This document shows, in pieces, positions 1 through 8,673 of a DNA stretch of 64,000 nucleotides. The notes beneath the pieces are model-generated. The model was not told the origin of the DNA and made no database searches. It saw nothing but the letters and a program-made list of their open reading frames with translations. Made by a program: the position numbers and the translations under genes. The stretch is from Gammaproteobacteria bacterium. GTDB taxonomy: Bacteria > Pseudomonadota > Gammaproteobacteria > UBA6429 > Thiohalophilaceae. Location: assembly GCA_029880855.1 (NCBI GenBank), contig JAOUNS010000018.1, positions 1 to 64,000 on the forward strand, read 5' to 3'. How positions within the stretch are numbered: the stretch's first letter is position 1; every line of letters begins with the position of its first letter.

Positions 1-42
1 TCGCCAAGCTCGTGAAGCGTTTCTAAATACCAATTCCGCCAC
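1..42 (-). repeat. tRNA-Leu-like direct repeat, copy 1 (window edge)
   Basis: This 42-bp unit recurs at 123-164 with four mismatches. Read on the minus strand it begins with GTGGCGGAATTGGTA, which matches the D-arm region of bacterial tRNA-Leu, but then continues with TTTAGAAACGCTTCACGAGC, which does not form a normal tRNA anticodon arm. It is therefore a 5' tRNA-Leu fragment or a tRNA-like repeat, not a functional tRNA. The unit starts at the window edge, so further copies or an intact tRNA-Leu may lie to the left. Confidence 0.6.
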
Positions 43-122
43 TTTCGCGCATTTAATATTACCCGGAATTACACCCTGCATCTGTGGTTTTCCCTGGTAT
101 CCACCTTAAGAACCGCTAACAC

Positions 123-164
123 TCGCCTGGCTCGTGAAGCGTTTCCAAATACCAATTCCGCCAC
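123..164 (-). repeat. tRNA-Leu-like direct repeat, copy 2
   Basis: Second copy of the repeat at 1-42, with a 122-bp period. Both copies share the tRNA-Leu-like start and the same following 20 bases apart from one C/T difference, while the roughly 80 bp between them are unrelated to either. The conservation of the non-tRNA half shows that the whole 42 bp was duplicated together. Confidence 0.6.
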
Positions 165-412
165 TTCGTAATATCAACAGACCATTATACAGGCAGTGGC
201 TGATCCGATGTAACCCGTTTAAACTTGAGAAATCTTATCAGCTTTCAATTCAGATGTGTCTATAACATAAGGAATAATAAGCAGATACAGCTGATTAAAT
301 ATTATGCAATGTCAGCGGCAAGCTCGAAACACCGGCCGGAAATCTGTCGTCAAATCTGATGTACCCGGCCCGGCCTGCAGACAGGCACAGGGCAGAGATA
401 ACAAGGGGAAAA
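165..412. other. Intergenic region without a recognisable gene
   Basis: About 250 bp between the tRNA-like repeats and tRNA-Lys. No convincing ORF with a ribosome binding site and no strong hairpin with a T-tract was seen. It presumably holds the 3' processing and termination region of the tRNA-Lys transcript, which runs leftwards. Confidence 0.4.
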
Positions 413-488
413 TGGTGGGCCGTCAAGGACTCGAACCTTGGACCAAGAGATTAAGAGTCTCCTGCTCTACCAACTGAGCTAACGGCCC
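413..488 (-). tRNA. tRNA-Lys(CUU)
   Basis: On the minus strand the sequence folds into a complete cloverleaf. The acceptor stem is GGGCCGT/ACGGCCC, the D arm is GCTC-AGTTGGTA-GAGC, the anticodon loop is CTCTTAA with anticodon CTT, and the T arm has loop TTCGAGT. The CCA end is encoded. The CTT anticodon reads AAG; AAA would need a separate tRNA-Lys(UUU), not seen in this window. Confidence 0.96.
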
Positions 489-526
489 CGAAGGGCGCAT
501 AGTGAACCACAAGCAGGCACCCAAAT

Positions 527-814
527 TCAAGAGGCAGAGCGCGACTTCTTGCTCTGCAGTGTATATTTTTTAATTAATTGCTCTTTTTCATGCCGACTCA
601 GTTGCCTGATCTCGTGTTCACGCCGGCATGCCTGTGATCGATCAGCGCACTGTTCCTGGTAGACCAGCGTGAGCGGACGGCGGGATCGGGTGTAACGGGC
701 GGCCAGTCGGTTATCATGATTGTGTTCATCCAGTCGACGCTGCGGATCAGTGGTGACGCCTGTATATAGTGTGTCGTCAGCGCAACGCAGTATATAGACA
801 TACCAGATATTCAT
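527..814 (-). CDS. GIY-YIG nuclease superfamily protein (YhbQ-like)
   Basis: A small single-domain GIY-YIG protein of 95 residues from the chosen start. The two signature strands are visible as YVYIL (about residue 5) and YTGVT (about residue 17), followed by the arginine-rich QRRL helix and a glutamate in REHEIR that fits the metal-binding position. Small YhbQ/YciG-type members are nucleases or DNA-binding proteins of uncertain substrate. The ATG at 814 overlaps the TGA stop of the upstream HIT gene, so the two are probably translationally coupled. An in-frame upstream start would extend into the HIT gene and is less likely. Confidence 0.88.
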   Translation of the reverse strand: MNIWYVYILRCADDTLYTGVTTDPQRRLDEHNHDNRLAARYTRSRRPLTLVYQEQCADRSQACRREHEIRQLSRHEKEQLIKKYTLQSKKSRSAS

Positions 815-1254
815 CAGATGCTCGCCGTAAAACAAAATCCGGCCGGCAACCTCTCGCCCAGTTGCGCCAGACATGCCTGCAACGCATCATCAGAATAGGG
901 TTTGGCCGGGTGCTTGCCCCAGACCGGCGCCGGCCAGGCGGGATCATCGGCATAGCGCACTATATGGTGAATATGCAGTTGCGGCACCACATTACCCAAT
1001 GCAGCAATGTTCAGTTTCTCTCCCTGAAATTGTTGCATGATGTGCGCACCAAACGCCGCCGATTCAATCCACAGTTGTTGTTGATCCGCCGTATTGAGTT
1101 GATATGTTTCCACGATCCCCTGACGTGCCGGAACCAAAATAAACCAGGGATAGTTGCAGTCATTCATTAACAATACGCGACACAGCGGAAAGTAACCCAG
1201 TTCAAAACAGTCCTGTGCCAGTTGCTGATGGAGCTGAAAATCGGTATCGGACAT
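814..1254 (-). CDS. HIT-family nucleotide hydrolase/transferase-like protein
   Basis: A 146-residue histidine-triad family protein. The catalytic motif appears as QLHIHHI at residues 92-98; the first His of the canonical H-x-H-x-H is Gln, which is common in one proteobacterial branch of this family. HIT proteins hydrolyse dinucleoside polyphosphates or nucleoside phosphoramidates in the cytoplasm. The exact substrate cannot be read from the sequence. The gene is the first of a two-gene unit with the GIY-YIG protein, with overlapping stop and start. Confidence 0.9.
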   Translation of the reverse strand: MSDTDFQLHQQLAQDCFELGYFPLCRVLLMNDCNYPWFILVPARQGIVETYQLNTADQQQLWIESAAFGAHIMQQFQGEKLNIAALGNVVPQLHIHHIVRYADDPAWPAPVWGKHPAKPYSDDALQACLAQLGERLPAGFCFTASI

Positions 1255-1308
1255 AACGCCCCGGTAAATTGTTGTGGCCTGTCATATACTTTAACAGAAT
1301 ATTTATGA

Positions 1309-2562
1309 ATGAGTGGACCCGGTAACGACATGGAAACCCATATCATCCTGTTTGAGATCGCGGCGATTCTGCTGTTGGCGCGCCTCCTGGCGGAGATTGC
1401 ATCCCGTCTGCGGATTCCTCCCATTTTTGGTGAACTGTGTGCCGGTATTCTGTTGGGTCCGACGGTACTTGGCTGGATCACACCGCATGACACCCTGAAA
1501 TTACTGGCCGAAATTGGCATCATTCTCCTGTTATTCGAAGTCGGTCTGGAGACGGACATCGAGCGTCTGGCCAGGGCCGGACACCACGCCGTCATTGTCG
1601 CCCTGGGCGGCTTTATTCTGCCGTTTGTGATCGGTTATGCCGTCTGTCACTACCTGTTTAATATGTCTGTATTACTTTCGCTGTTTATTGGCGGCACCCT
1701 GACCGCCACCAGCATCGGGTTCACGGTACGCATCCTGGCGGATCTGGGTCGTCATCAAAGTCGGGAAGGCCAAATTGTGCTGGGTGCTGCGGTCATTGAT
1801 GATCTGTTGGGGATATTTTTACTGGCCATTCTGTATGAATTTGCTGTCAGTGGAAATGTTAGTCTCTATAACAGCGGCAAGATCATTCTGTTTGTGACGG
1901 TATTCTTTATGATGGCACCGATTATTGCCAAGTTACTCTTGCCACTCATTCAACATTTCCATCGCCAACGCCATATACCGGGATTGATCCCCATCGTCTT
2001 GGTATCACTGGTGATGATCTTTGCTGCGCTGGCCCACACCATCGGTGCCCCACATATCCTCGGTGGTTTTGCCGCCGGGATAGCCCTGTCACGGCGCTTC
2101 TTTTTACCCTTCGGTGTCTCGCTCCATTCTGATCCCGATTTCACGCACCACGTCCAGAATCAGATGCGGCCCGTCATTCAGATATTTACGCCGATTTTTT
2201 TTGTGATGGTGGGATTATCACTGGATTTGCGCCATGTCGACTGGTCGTCTGCTTTTATCTGGGTATTTTCCCTGACATTAACGGTGGCGGCGATTCTCGG
2301 CAAATTACTGGGCCCATGGCTGGTGCGTGAAACCATTCCGACACGCATCGCCATCGGTATGGCGATGGTGCCACGCGGTGAAGTGGGATTGATCTTTGCG
2401 GAGTTGGGCAGAACCACCGAAATTTTTACGCCGGCAGTCTATGCCGGCATGATCATCGTGATCACCTACACAACACTTGCCGCGCCGTTGTGGATCAAAT
2501 TGTTTTATGCACGCTATGGGCACTTGTTACCGGGAAACAACGCACCGCCATCATCCGGATAA
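1309..2562 (+). CDS. CPA2-type cation:proton antiporter (Kef/NhaP-like membrane domain)
   Basis: A 417-residue polytopic membrane protein. The N-terminal region holds IPPIFGELCAGILLGP, the typical start of the Na+/H+ exchanger domain of CPA2 transporters such as KefB/KefC, and the segment around TATSIGFTVRIL and GAAVIDDLLG is the conserved ion-path region with paired acidic residues. It ends soon after the last transmembrane helix, so the cytoplasmic TrkA-N regulatory domain of KefB/C is absent. Function is inferred as exchange of K+ or Na+ against protons across the inner membrane. Another ATG lies seven codons downstream at 1330, and neither start has a strong Shine-Dalgarno sequence. Confidence 0.93.
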   Translation: MSGPGNDMETHIILFEIAAILLLARLLAEIASRLRIPPIFGELCAGILLGPTVLGWITPHDTLKLLAEIGIILLLFEVGLETDIERLARAGHHAVIVALGGFILPFVIGYAVCHYLFNMSVLLSLFIGGTLTATSIGFTVRILADLGRHQSREGQIVLGAAVIDDLLGIFLLAILYEFAVSGNVSLYNSGKIILFVTVFFMMAPIIAKLLLPLIQHFHRQRHIPGLIPIVLVSLVMIFAALAHTIGAPHILGGFAAGIALSRRFFLPFGVSLHSDPDFTHHVQNQMRPVIQIFTPIFFVMVGLSLDLRHVDWSSAFIWVFSLTLTVAAILGKLLGPWLVRETIPTRIAIGMAMVPRGEVGLIFAELGRTTEIFTPAVYAGMIIVITYTTLAAPLWIKLFYARYGHLLPGNNAPPSSG

Positions 2563-2569
2563 ATCGAGC

Positions 2570-2986
2570 TCAACCCAATTTGAAACGTGACATGCTTGTC
2601 ACAATCGCATCGTACTGCAGGGGTTTGACCAGAAAGGCCTCGACTCCCCGGGAAAACAACTCCTGTAGTTCTTCACGGCTGACATGCTCTCCCAACAGGA
2701 CAATCATAAATTCGGGAAAACGGCGTTTGATCTGAAACAGCGTCTCTGACAGATCCATGCCCGGAATACTCTCATCAAGAAAGAGTATGCCCACCTTGTG
2801 TTTACGCATGAGTTCAAAGGCGGCATCCGGTTTGCCGGTCATACCGAGAATGCGAAAACGTTTTTCGCGCAGCACACTTGTCAACACCTCACTGTCATTT
2901 GCATCGGCCAATAACATGACGGCCTTACGACGTTCAGGGTCAATCACCTTGCCGGTACCGGCATCATATTCTTTGGTTTTGGTCAT
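2570..2986 (-). CDS. Stand-alone response-regulator receiver protein
   Basis: A receiver-like domain with no output domain. The acidic pair lies in ADANDSE, the phosphoacceptor aspartate in FLDESIPGMD and the conserved lysine in FLVKP. The usual Ser/Thr switch residue appears to be replaced by Gly in VLLGEH, so phosphorylation signalling may be altered. The ORF can be extended by 28 residues to 3070, but the ATG at 2986 gives a start nearer the domain. It sits tail-to-tail with the antiporter and diverges from rapA. A partner kinase is not in the neighbourhood. Confidence 0.75.
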   Translation of the reverse strand: MTKTKEYDAGTGKVIDPERRKAVMLLADANDSEVLTSVLREKRFRILGMTGKPDAAFELMRKHKVGILFLDESIPGMDLSETLFQIKRRFPEFMIVLLGEHVSREELQELFSRGVEAFLVKPLQYDAIVTSMSRFKLG

Positions 2987-3192
2987 GCTGTAAACCTTGT
3001 TGACAAAATCAGCGGGGATTTTTCCACACAAATGGTCTTTGTCACTTGCATATCGGATCAAGCACGTCAATCCTTAACAGGAAAAAAGTGTGTCATACGT
3101 ATGCAGAAACGCTGTAAAACCTGACTTCTGTTGTTGATCAGTTCAGGTTGTTTCACTACCATAGCGTCCCTCTTGGGTACCGGTTCAATAAA

Positions 3193-6120
3193 ATGATGAG
3201 GCAGGTTGTGCACGAGTTTATTCCTGGTCAGCGCTGGATTAGTGAAAGTGAGTTACAAATGGGACTCGGGACAGTCCTCAGCACCGATCATCGCACCGTA
3301 ACAATTGTCTTTCTCTCCACCGGCGAAACCCGCATTTATGCCAAACAAAGCGCGCCCCTTTCCCGTGTTTCGTTTACTGCCGGTGACAAGGTCAAGACCC
3401 ACGAAGGCTGGTGCCTCACCATTCACAACATTGAAGAACACAACGGCTTGTACACCTACCATGGCCGGCATGATGACGGCACGTCCGCATCCATTGGTGA
3501 AGGTGAACTGGATAATTTTATTCAGCTCAATCGTCCCATTGACCGCTTGCTGACCGGACAAATTGATCGTGGCAGATGGTTTGAATTGCGCTATCAGACC
3601 CTGCAGGAAAAAAATCTGCTCGCACACTCCGATTTACGCGGCCTGATCGGTGTGCGCACCAGCCTGATACCGCATCAGTTATATATCGCTCATGAAGTGG
3701 CCAATCGCTATGCCCCTCGCGTTCTGCTCGCCGATGAAGTGGGTCTGGGCAAAACTATTGAGGCCGGTCTGGTCCTGCATCAACAGCTGTTAACCGAACG
3801 CGCCCGTCGAATATTGATCGTGGTACCGGAAAGTCTGGTGCACCAATGGCTGGTGGAAATGCTGCGGCGCTTTAATCTCTATTTCAGTATCTTTGATGAC
3901 GAACGCTGTGAGGCTGTCGAGCAGGCGGAACAAAGTGATACGCCAATCAACCCCTTCCAAACCGAACAACTGGTGTTATGCAAACTGGAATTTCTGGTGG
4001 CAAACCCGACTCGCGCCAAACAATGTCTGGCGGGTGAATGGGATCTGCTGGTCGTCGATGAGGCACATCATCTGCAATGGTCAGCGACAGACCCCAGCCC
4101 GGAATACCTGATCGTTGAGCGACTGGCGGCGGTGACCAAAGGGGTGTTATTGCTCACCGCCACACCGGAACAATTAGGCAAACAGAGTCACTTTGCCCGA
4201 CTGCGGTTACTGGATGCGGATCGTTTCCCGGACTTCGATACTTTTGTCGAAGAAGAACAACACTATGAACCGGTGGCTCGCGCTGTTGAAGCCTTGCTCA
4301 GTGGTGAGGATTTGTCTGATACAGCCTATCAAACCCTGCATGACACCATCGGTGAAGGGGATAATCAGGCTTTGCTGGATATCCTGCAACAAAGCAAACA
4401 GGCGACGGCAGCGCAACAAACTGATGCCCGTCTTGAGTTGGTGGAACATTTGCTGGATCGCCACGGAACGGGGCGCGTGCTGTTCCGCAATACACGCGCA
4501 GCGGTGAAAGGTTTTCCGGCTCGGACAGCAACATTAACCCCCTTGCCCTTGCCCGATGCCTATAAAACCTGCCTGTCGACATTTCAGACCACCAGTATCT
4601 CTGTGCCGCAACTGCTGCTCTGTCCCGAATTACTGTATCAGGCAGATCAACAGAGTGGACAGCCGCACTGGACCGAGATTGATCCACGTGTTGAATGGCT
4701 GGCACAACAACTCAAGACACTCAAACCGGCCAAAGTGCTGGTGATTGCGGCCGGCGCGGACACCGCACTCGATCTGGAACAGGTATTACGTACCCGTTCC
4801 GGCATCCATGCCGCTGTCTTCCACGAGGGCTTGAGTATCGTGGAACGGGATCGTGCCGCCGCCTTCTTTGCCGACACCGAGTATGGCAGTCAGGTGTTGA
4901 TCTGTTCCGAGATCGGCAGTGAAGGACGTAACTTCCAGTTTGCACACCATTTGATCCTGTTTGATTTACCCCTCAACCCGGATCTGCTGGAACAACGTAT
5001 CGGTCGACTGGATCGTATCGGCCAGACCGAAACCATTCGGTTGCATATCCCCTATCTGGACAACAGTGGTCAGGCCATCATGGCACGCTGGTATCATGAG
5101 GGGCTGAATGCCTTTGAACAAACCTGCCCGGCGGGACACAGTGTCTTTGTCAAGGTGGAACAGGATCTGCTCAATGCATTGCATCAACTGGAAGATGGTC
5201 TGGAGGATCTGCCCAATCTGCTCAGTGCCACCGCCGGCCTGCACCATGAACTCAACGAAGCACTGCACAAGGGCCGAGATCAATTACTGGAGTACAATTC
5301 CTGCCGCCCCGCCCTTGCCAACGAATTGTGCCGGCGCGGCGAAACGGAAGCGCGACAGGTTGCCCTCTCACTCTATCTGGAAAATATCTTCAACTGCTTT
5401 GAGATCGAAAGTGAACCCGGCGGTGAAGGCAATCTGGTCATACACCCCGGTCACCACATGCAGGGCAACTTCCCCAACTTGCCTGAAGACGGCATGACCC
5501 TGACCTATGATCGGGAAACCGCGCTGACCTATGAAGACATCCATTACATGACCTGGGAACACCCCTTTGTCACCGATGCCATGGATCTGGTCATGAACCA
5601 GGAACAGGGCAATACCGCCCTCACCGCGATCAAAACAAACCAGTTCAAAGCCGGCACCCTGTTACTGGAATGTATCTATGTGCTGGAAGCCGGCGACAGC
5701 AGTGAATTGCAGGCCAGTCGTTACCTGCCGCCCACCACAATCCGGGTGGTCGTGGATGAACACGGCAACAACCGCACCGATGTCTTGCCCCATGATGCCA
5801 TCAATCGTGGACGAATCAAGGTCAACCAGGAAACGGCCAAGCAAGTGGTGCGCTCACAGGTGCAGGCCATCCGTGAACTGGTCGGTGGCAGCGATCAACT
5901 GGCCAAGCAGGCCGCTCCCGCCATTTTGCAGGAGGCGCACGCCAAAACACGCCAGACCCTGGAGAAAGAGATCAACCGTCTCAAGGCCCTGCAACAGGTC
6001 AACCCCAATGTACGTGACGATGAAATCAGCTTCTTTGAAACACAATGGCGCGCTCTGGATAAAATCCTCGACGCCACCAACCTCCGGCTGGATGCAATTC
6101 GTGTTGTCGTGACGACCTGA
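3193..6120 (+). CDS. rapA: RNA polymerase-associated ATPase RapA (HepA)
   Basis: SWI2/SNF2-type ATPase that binds RNA polymerase and helps it recycle after transcription. The N-terminal Tudor-like region begins GQRWISESE and is followed by the ATPase core: Walker A in DEVGLGKT (near residue 180), DEAH in VVDEAHHL, LLTATPEQLG, and the C-lobe motif with RIGRLDRIGQ. The C-terminal RapA-specific domain is complete. Length is close to the 968 residues of E. coli RapA. The open frame extends to 3148, but the residues before the conserved start look non-coding. The ATGs at 3193/3196 or a GTG at 3208 preceded by GAGG are the candidate starts. Confidence 0.96.
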   Translation: MMRQVVHEFIPGQRWISESELQMGLGTVLSTDHRTVTIVFLSTGETRIYAKQSAPLSRVSFTAGDKVKTHEGWCLTIHNIEEHNGLYTYHGRHDDGTSASIGEGELDNFIQLNRPIDRLLTGQIDRGRWFELRYQTLQEKNLLAHSDLRGLIGVRTSLIPHQLYIAHEVANRYAPRVLLADEVGLGKTIEAGLVLHQQLLTERARRILIVVPESLVHQWLVEMLRRFNLYFSIFDDERCEAVEQAEQSDTPINPFQTEQLVLCKLEFLVANPTRAKQCLAGEWDLLVVDEAHHLQWSATDPSPEYLIVERLAAVTKGVLLLTATPEQLGKQSHFARLRLLDADRFPDFDTFVEEEQHYEPVARAVEALLSGEDLSDTAYQTLHDTIGEGDNQALLDILQQSKQATAAQQTDARLELVEHLLDRHGTGRVLFRNTRAAVKGFPARTATLTPLPLPDAYKTCLSTFQTTSISVPQLLLCPELLYQADQQSGQPHWTEIDPRVEWLAQQLKTLKPAKVLVIAAGADTALDLEQVLRTRSGIHAAVFHEGLSIVERDRAAAFFADTEYGSQVLICSEIGSEGRNFQFAHHLILFDLPLNPDLLEQRIGRLDRIGQTETIRLHIPYLDNSGQAIMARWYHEGLNAFEQTCPAGHSVFVKVEQDLLNALHQLEDGLEDLPNLLSATAGLHHELNEALHKGRDQLLEYNSCRPALANELCRRGETEARQVALSLYLENIFNCFEIESEPGGEGNLVIHPGHHMQGNFPNLPEDGMTLTYDRETALTYEDIHYMTWEHPFVTDAMDLVMNQEQGNTALTAIKTNQFKAGTLLLECIYVLEAGDSSELQASRYLPPTTIRVVVDEHGNNRTDVLPHDAINRGRIKVNQETAKQVVRSQVQAIRELVGGSDQLAKQAAPAILQEAHAKTRQTLEKEINRLKALQQVNPNVRDDEISFFETQWRALDKILDATNLRLDAIRVVVTT

Positions 6121-6324
6121 ACCGTGTTCGATATAACCGATTAGGACGAACCCGGTCGGCCTCACTCCTCCCTGTTGCCTGATCAATCACACACTGTCAC
6201 TGATTGACCACAGCAATGCTTTGCTGTATCCCATAATAAATCACCATAAAGATTAAAATTTCAGATACTTTTGACGATACACCTGCTACACATATCCACA
6301 ACCCGGACAGCAAGGATAAAATAT
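6121..6324. other. Intergenic region between rapA and a secreted-protein gene
   Basis: About 200 bp that becomes AT-rich toward the right, consistent with a promoter for the following gene. No strong terminator hairpin was seen after rapA and no small ORF is convincing. Confidence 0.4.
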
Positions 6325-7332
6325 ATGCTGAGAAAAACAATAAGTCTGCTTTCATTATCATTAATCTTCATATCAACTATTTTGGTTATGCCGGCCGCTT
6401 TACAAGCAAAGGAAGCCATGGTTATCCCGGCTGAGAAATATGAAAAAGTCAGAAATACCAGGCTATATTCCATGACTTATCCAGAGACTATTTGTACTTT
6501 CAGAAGCTATGGTGGCGCATTCACGAATGCCTCTTTCCAAATGGGGGGAGGCTTTATCGGTGCCGTGGTTGGTTCGCTGATTGACAGCATGATCAATGCA
6601 TCCATAGAGGAATCACAAAAATCACAGGCCCAACCACTGAATGATATTTACAAACAAAACAAACTGCAAAATGACCTGAATACCGCGCTGGAAAAATCTC
6701 TCCAGAAAGAGATTGTTGCAGCCGGACATTATCGAGTCAAAACAACAAACTTTGAGTCAAAGAAAACTCCAGACTCATTACTGAAGGAACACAAAGCTGG
6801 AGATGGCGCCTTGTTAATCATCTATCCCGTTGCCTGCTTTTCCTATGGCATGGAGACACTGAACATCGGTGCTTTTATTGAATTACACTTCGAACCAAAA
6901 CCCGTTAAGGCAACCATAATTGATGACACGGATGACACGACTGATAATCATAAATTCGCCCCGGACCCCGACAGGAACAGAATATTCAGTCAATTCGTAT
7001 TTTACAAAGCAGGCAAGTTAAAACCGGACAGCGATCCGGTAAAATACTGGTCAACTGAACACAGGCTGGAAAATGCATTCAGGGAAAGCACGGAAATCGT
7101 CCCTAAACTAATAACGATGAAACTCAAGAATGCTCTGCTTGGAGAACCTGAAGGGACAACAAAAGAATGGGTGCTGGGTGACGGTGTCGATGCAGAGAAA
7201 ATCGTGGTGAAAGGTGATATTCTGGAATCAAGTGCAGACAGGGTAATCATCAGAGTCCCTGACGGCAACTACCTGTCTATCCTGAAAGACAGGAAGTACG
7301 TCTATAAACCACATGACTTTGGTGATATTTAG
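6325..7332 (+). CDS. Secreted protein of unknown function
   Basis: A 335-residue protein with a signal peptide (MLRKTISLLSLSL, hydrophobic core, AALQA cleavage region). The mature part contains a glycine-rich hydrophobic segment (MGGGFIGAVVGSLIDSM, near residue 70) that resembles a glycine-zipper. A lysine-rich stretch follows and the C-terminal domain is beta-rich with WVLGDGVDAEKIVVKGD. I do not recognise a family. The ATG at 6325 is preceded by AGGATAA and is followed directly by the signal peptide, so it is preferred to the upstream in-frame start at 6271. It is followed by a hairpin terminator, so it looks monocistronic. Codon use is more AT-rich than in its neighbours. Confidence 0.85.
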   Translation: MLRKTISLLSLSLIFISTILVMPAALQAKEAMVIPAEKYEKVRNTRLYSMTYPETICTFRSYGGAFTNASFQMGGGFIGAVVGSLIDSMINASIEESQKSQAQPLNDIYKQNKLQNDLNTALEKSLQKEIVAAGHYRVKTTNFESKKTPDSLLKEHKAGDGALLIIYPVACFSYGMETLNIGAFIELHFEPKPVKATIIDDTDDTTDNHKFAPDPDRNRIFSQFVFYKAGKLKPDSDPVKYWSTEHRLENAFRESTEIVPKLITMKLKNALLGEPEGTTKEWVLGDGVDAEKIVVKGDILESSADRVIIRVPDGNYLSILKDRKYVYKPHDFGDI

Positions 7333-7366
7333 TACCCGATAGTCAATTTATAGCGCCAACATTGAT

Positions 7367-7423
7367 AAAACGATGCGTTAGGATTGTATAGTCGACAGAC
7401 TTTTTTCTACGCATCGTTTTTTT
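7367..7423 (+). terminator. Hairpin with T-tract after the secreted-protein gene
   Basis: The arms AAAACGATGCGT (7367-7378) and ACGCATCGTTTT (7409-7420) are perfectly complementary and run into a T-tract, fitting a rho-independent terminator. The 30-nt loop is unusually long and itself contains a run of six T. Confidence 0.7.
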
Positions 7424-7486
7424 ATCTCCAAAATTTCGAGTTTTATCCCGACTCAATTCTCGTTTATACAGAGTTTTCCACAACCA

Positions 7487-7738
7487 GTGAAATTATATAC
7501 CAAGCTGACGTATTCCCAATCCACAAGTGAATACGTTCAACACCGTCAAACCGGTTTTACGCATTATCAAACACATGGCAGAAATTTTTTCCGTGATTAC
7601 GTTATTGATATGTATGAGCATCTGGATGGCAATATCGTCCTCTCGCCGCTCTATCTGCAACTCACCATTGGACCAAGCTTGAACAAACAGGATAAAGCGG
7701 GACAACCGGGTATCGTCAGCGACTGGTTTATGCCGTAA
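7487..7738 (+). CDS. Possible small protein, unknown
   Basis: An 83-codon frame with a GTG start. It has no recognised domain, and its composition (many Y, Q, S and L) is plausible for a protein but not decisive. A 70-codon frame overlaps on the other strand. No clear Shine-Dalgarno sequence precedes it. It is kept because the gap between the terminator and slyX would otherwise be empty, but it could be non-coding. Confidence 0.3.
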   Translation: MKLYTKLTYSQSTSEYVQHRQTGFTHYQTHGRNFFRDYVIDMYEHLDGNIVLSPLYLQLTIGPSLNKQDKAGQPGIVSDWFMP

Positions 7739-7755
7739 TCACGTGCAGCCTTGTA

Positions 7756-7959
7756 TCAATAATGTGGCGGCGGTTTCTCCTCTGACTGGGGTATCACTCC
7801 CGATGTCGCCAGATCAGCAAGTCTGGACTTAACCTGCGTAATTTCTTCACGCAAGGTATCCATCTCCTGCCGAAGGCGAATAATCACCTCGTTGAGTTCT
7901 TCGATAGTATGGTCCTGAAAGGCGATCCGGCTTTCCAGTTCTGCGATTTGATCTTGCAT
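7756..7959 (-). CDS. slyX: SlyX family protein
   Basis: A 67-residue coiled-coil protein that starts MQDQIAELESRIAFQ and ends in the PPPHY tail typical of SlyX. The heptad pattern runs over most of the length. SlyX is conserved in gammaproteobacteria, but its molecular function is unknown. The ATG at 7959 gives the family-standard N-terminus; the open frame to 8067 would add an unrelated extension. The gene runs divergently from the thioredoxin-like gene. Confidence 0.93.
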   Translation of the reverse strand: MQDQIAELESRIAFQDHTIEELNEVIIRLRQEMDTLREEITQVKSRLADLATSGVIPQSEEKPPPHY

Positions 7960-8174
7960 ATTGCACCTTAACTGAGTATTTGTGCAGATTTTATCTGAAA
8001 AAGGCAAAAATTTATTGTCTGCCACGGGCAGGAGCAGTGAATCATACCGCAACCCCGCCTCTCTCACAGCCTGTTAATGAACGGGAGATTCCTGCTGAAG
8101 CCGGCTTTTTTGTTGAAGGGAAACCCTGTCCGGTGTTATGTTCCTGCAAGAACTGTCCCGCAGATGGTACCGAC

Positions 8175-8666
8175 ATGAAAACACAAAACCGCTATGCCTT
8201 GATTCTGAGCCTGTTGCTGCTCCTGCCCTGCCTGAATGCCTCCGCCCAAACCGGCCATAACGTCGGTGATACTGCACCTGAGTTCAAACTAAAAACACTG
8301 GCCGGCAAGACCACCACGCTGGCGGATTTACGTGCCAAAGGTCATGTCCTGCTGGTCTTCTGGGCGGCTGAATGTGTTTACTGTTTTGCGCATATCAAGG
8401 ATTTCAACGCTCTGCATGATCAGTACAACGGCAAGGGGTTGACTGTCGCGGCCATTAATATCGGTGGCGAATATGAAAAGGAAATCAGCGATTACACAAA
8501 GGAAAACAACCTGCGGTATCTTGTCCTGGCCAACCGGCTGGATAATCTTGATGTGGCCGAGGCCTATCGGGCGGTCGGCACGCCGACCCTGGTGATGGTT
8601 TCTCCTGCCGGCAAGATCCTGTTTCGTGGACACCAGCCGCCGGATGTCACCCAGTGGCTCAAGTAA
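8175..8666 (+). CDS. Periplasmic thioredoxin-like (TlpA/redoxin) protein
   Basis: A 163-residue protein with a signal peptide ending near ASA. A thioredoxin fold follows with active-site CVYC (C67, C70) in the AAECVYCF context and the cis-proline in GTPTLVM. Such TlpA/ResA-like proteins reduce or shuffle disulfides in the periplasm, for example during cytochrome c maturation or repair of damaged proteins. The start at 8175 is chosen because the signal peptide begins there; the frame runs open upstream. The next gene is convergent and starts reading 8 bp after its stop. Confidence 0.9.
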   Translation: MKTQNRYALILSLLLLLPCLNASAQTGHNVGDTAPEFKLKTLAGKTTTLADLRAKGHVLLVFWAAECVYCFAHIKDFNALHDQYNGKGLTVAAINIGGEYEKEISDYTKENNLRYLVLANRLDNLDVAEAYRAVGTPTLVMVSPAGKILFRGHQPPDVTQWLK

Positions 8667-8673
8667 TCCACTG

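Noticed and set aside
1-164. Possible CRISPR array
   Set aside because: Only two repeats, 122 bp apart, with tRNA-like sequence; no Cas gene and no uniform spacers.
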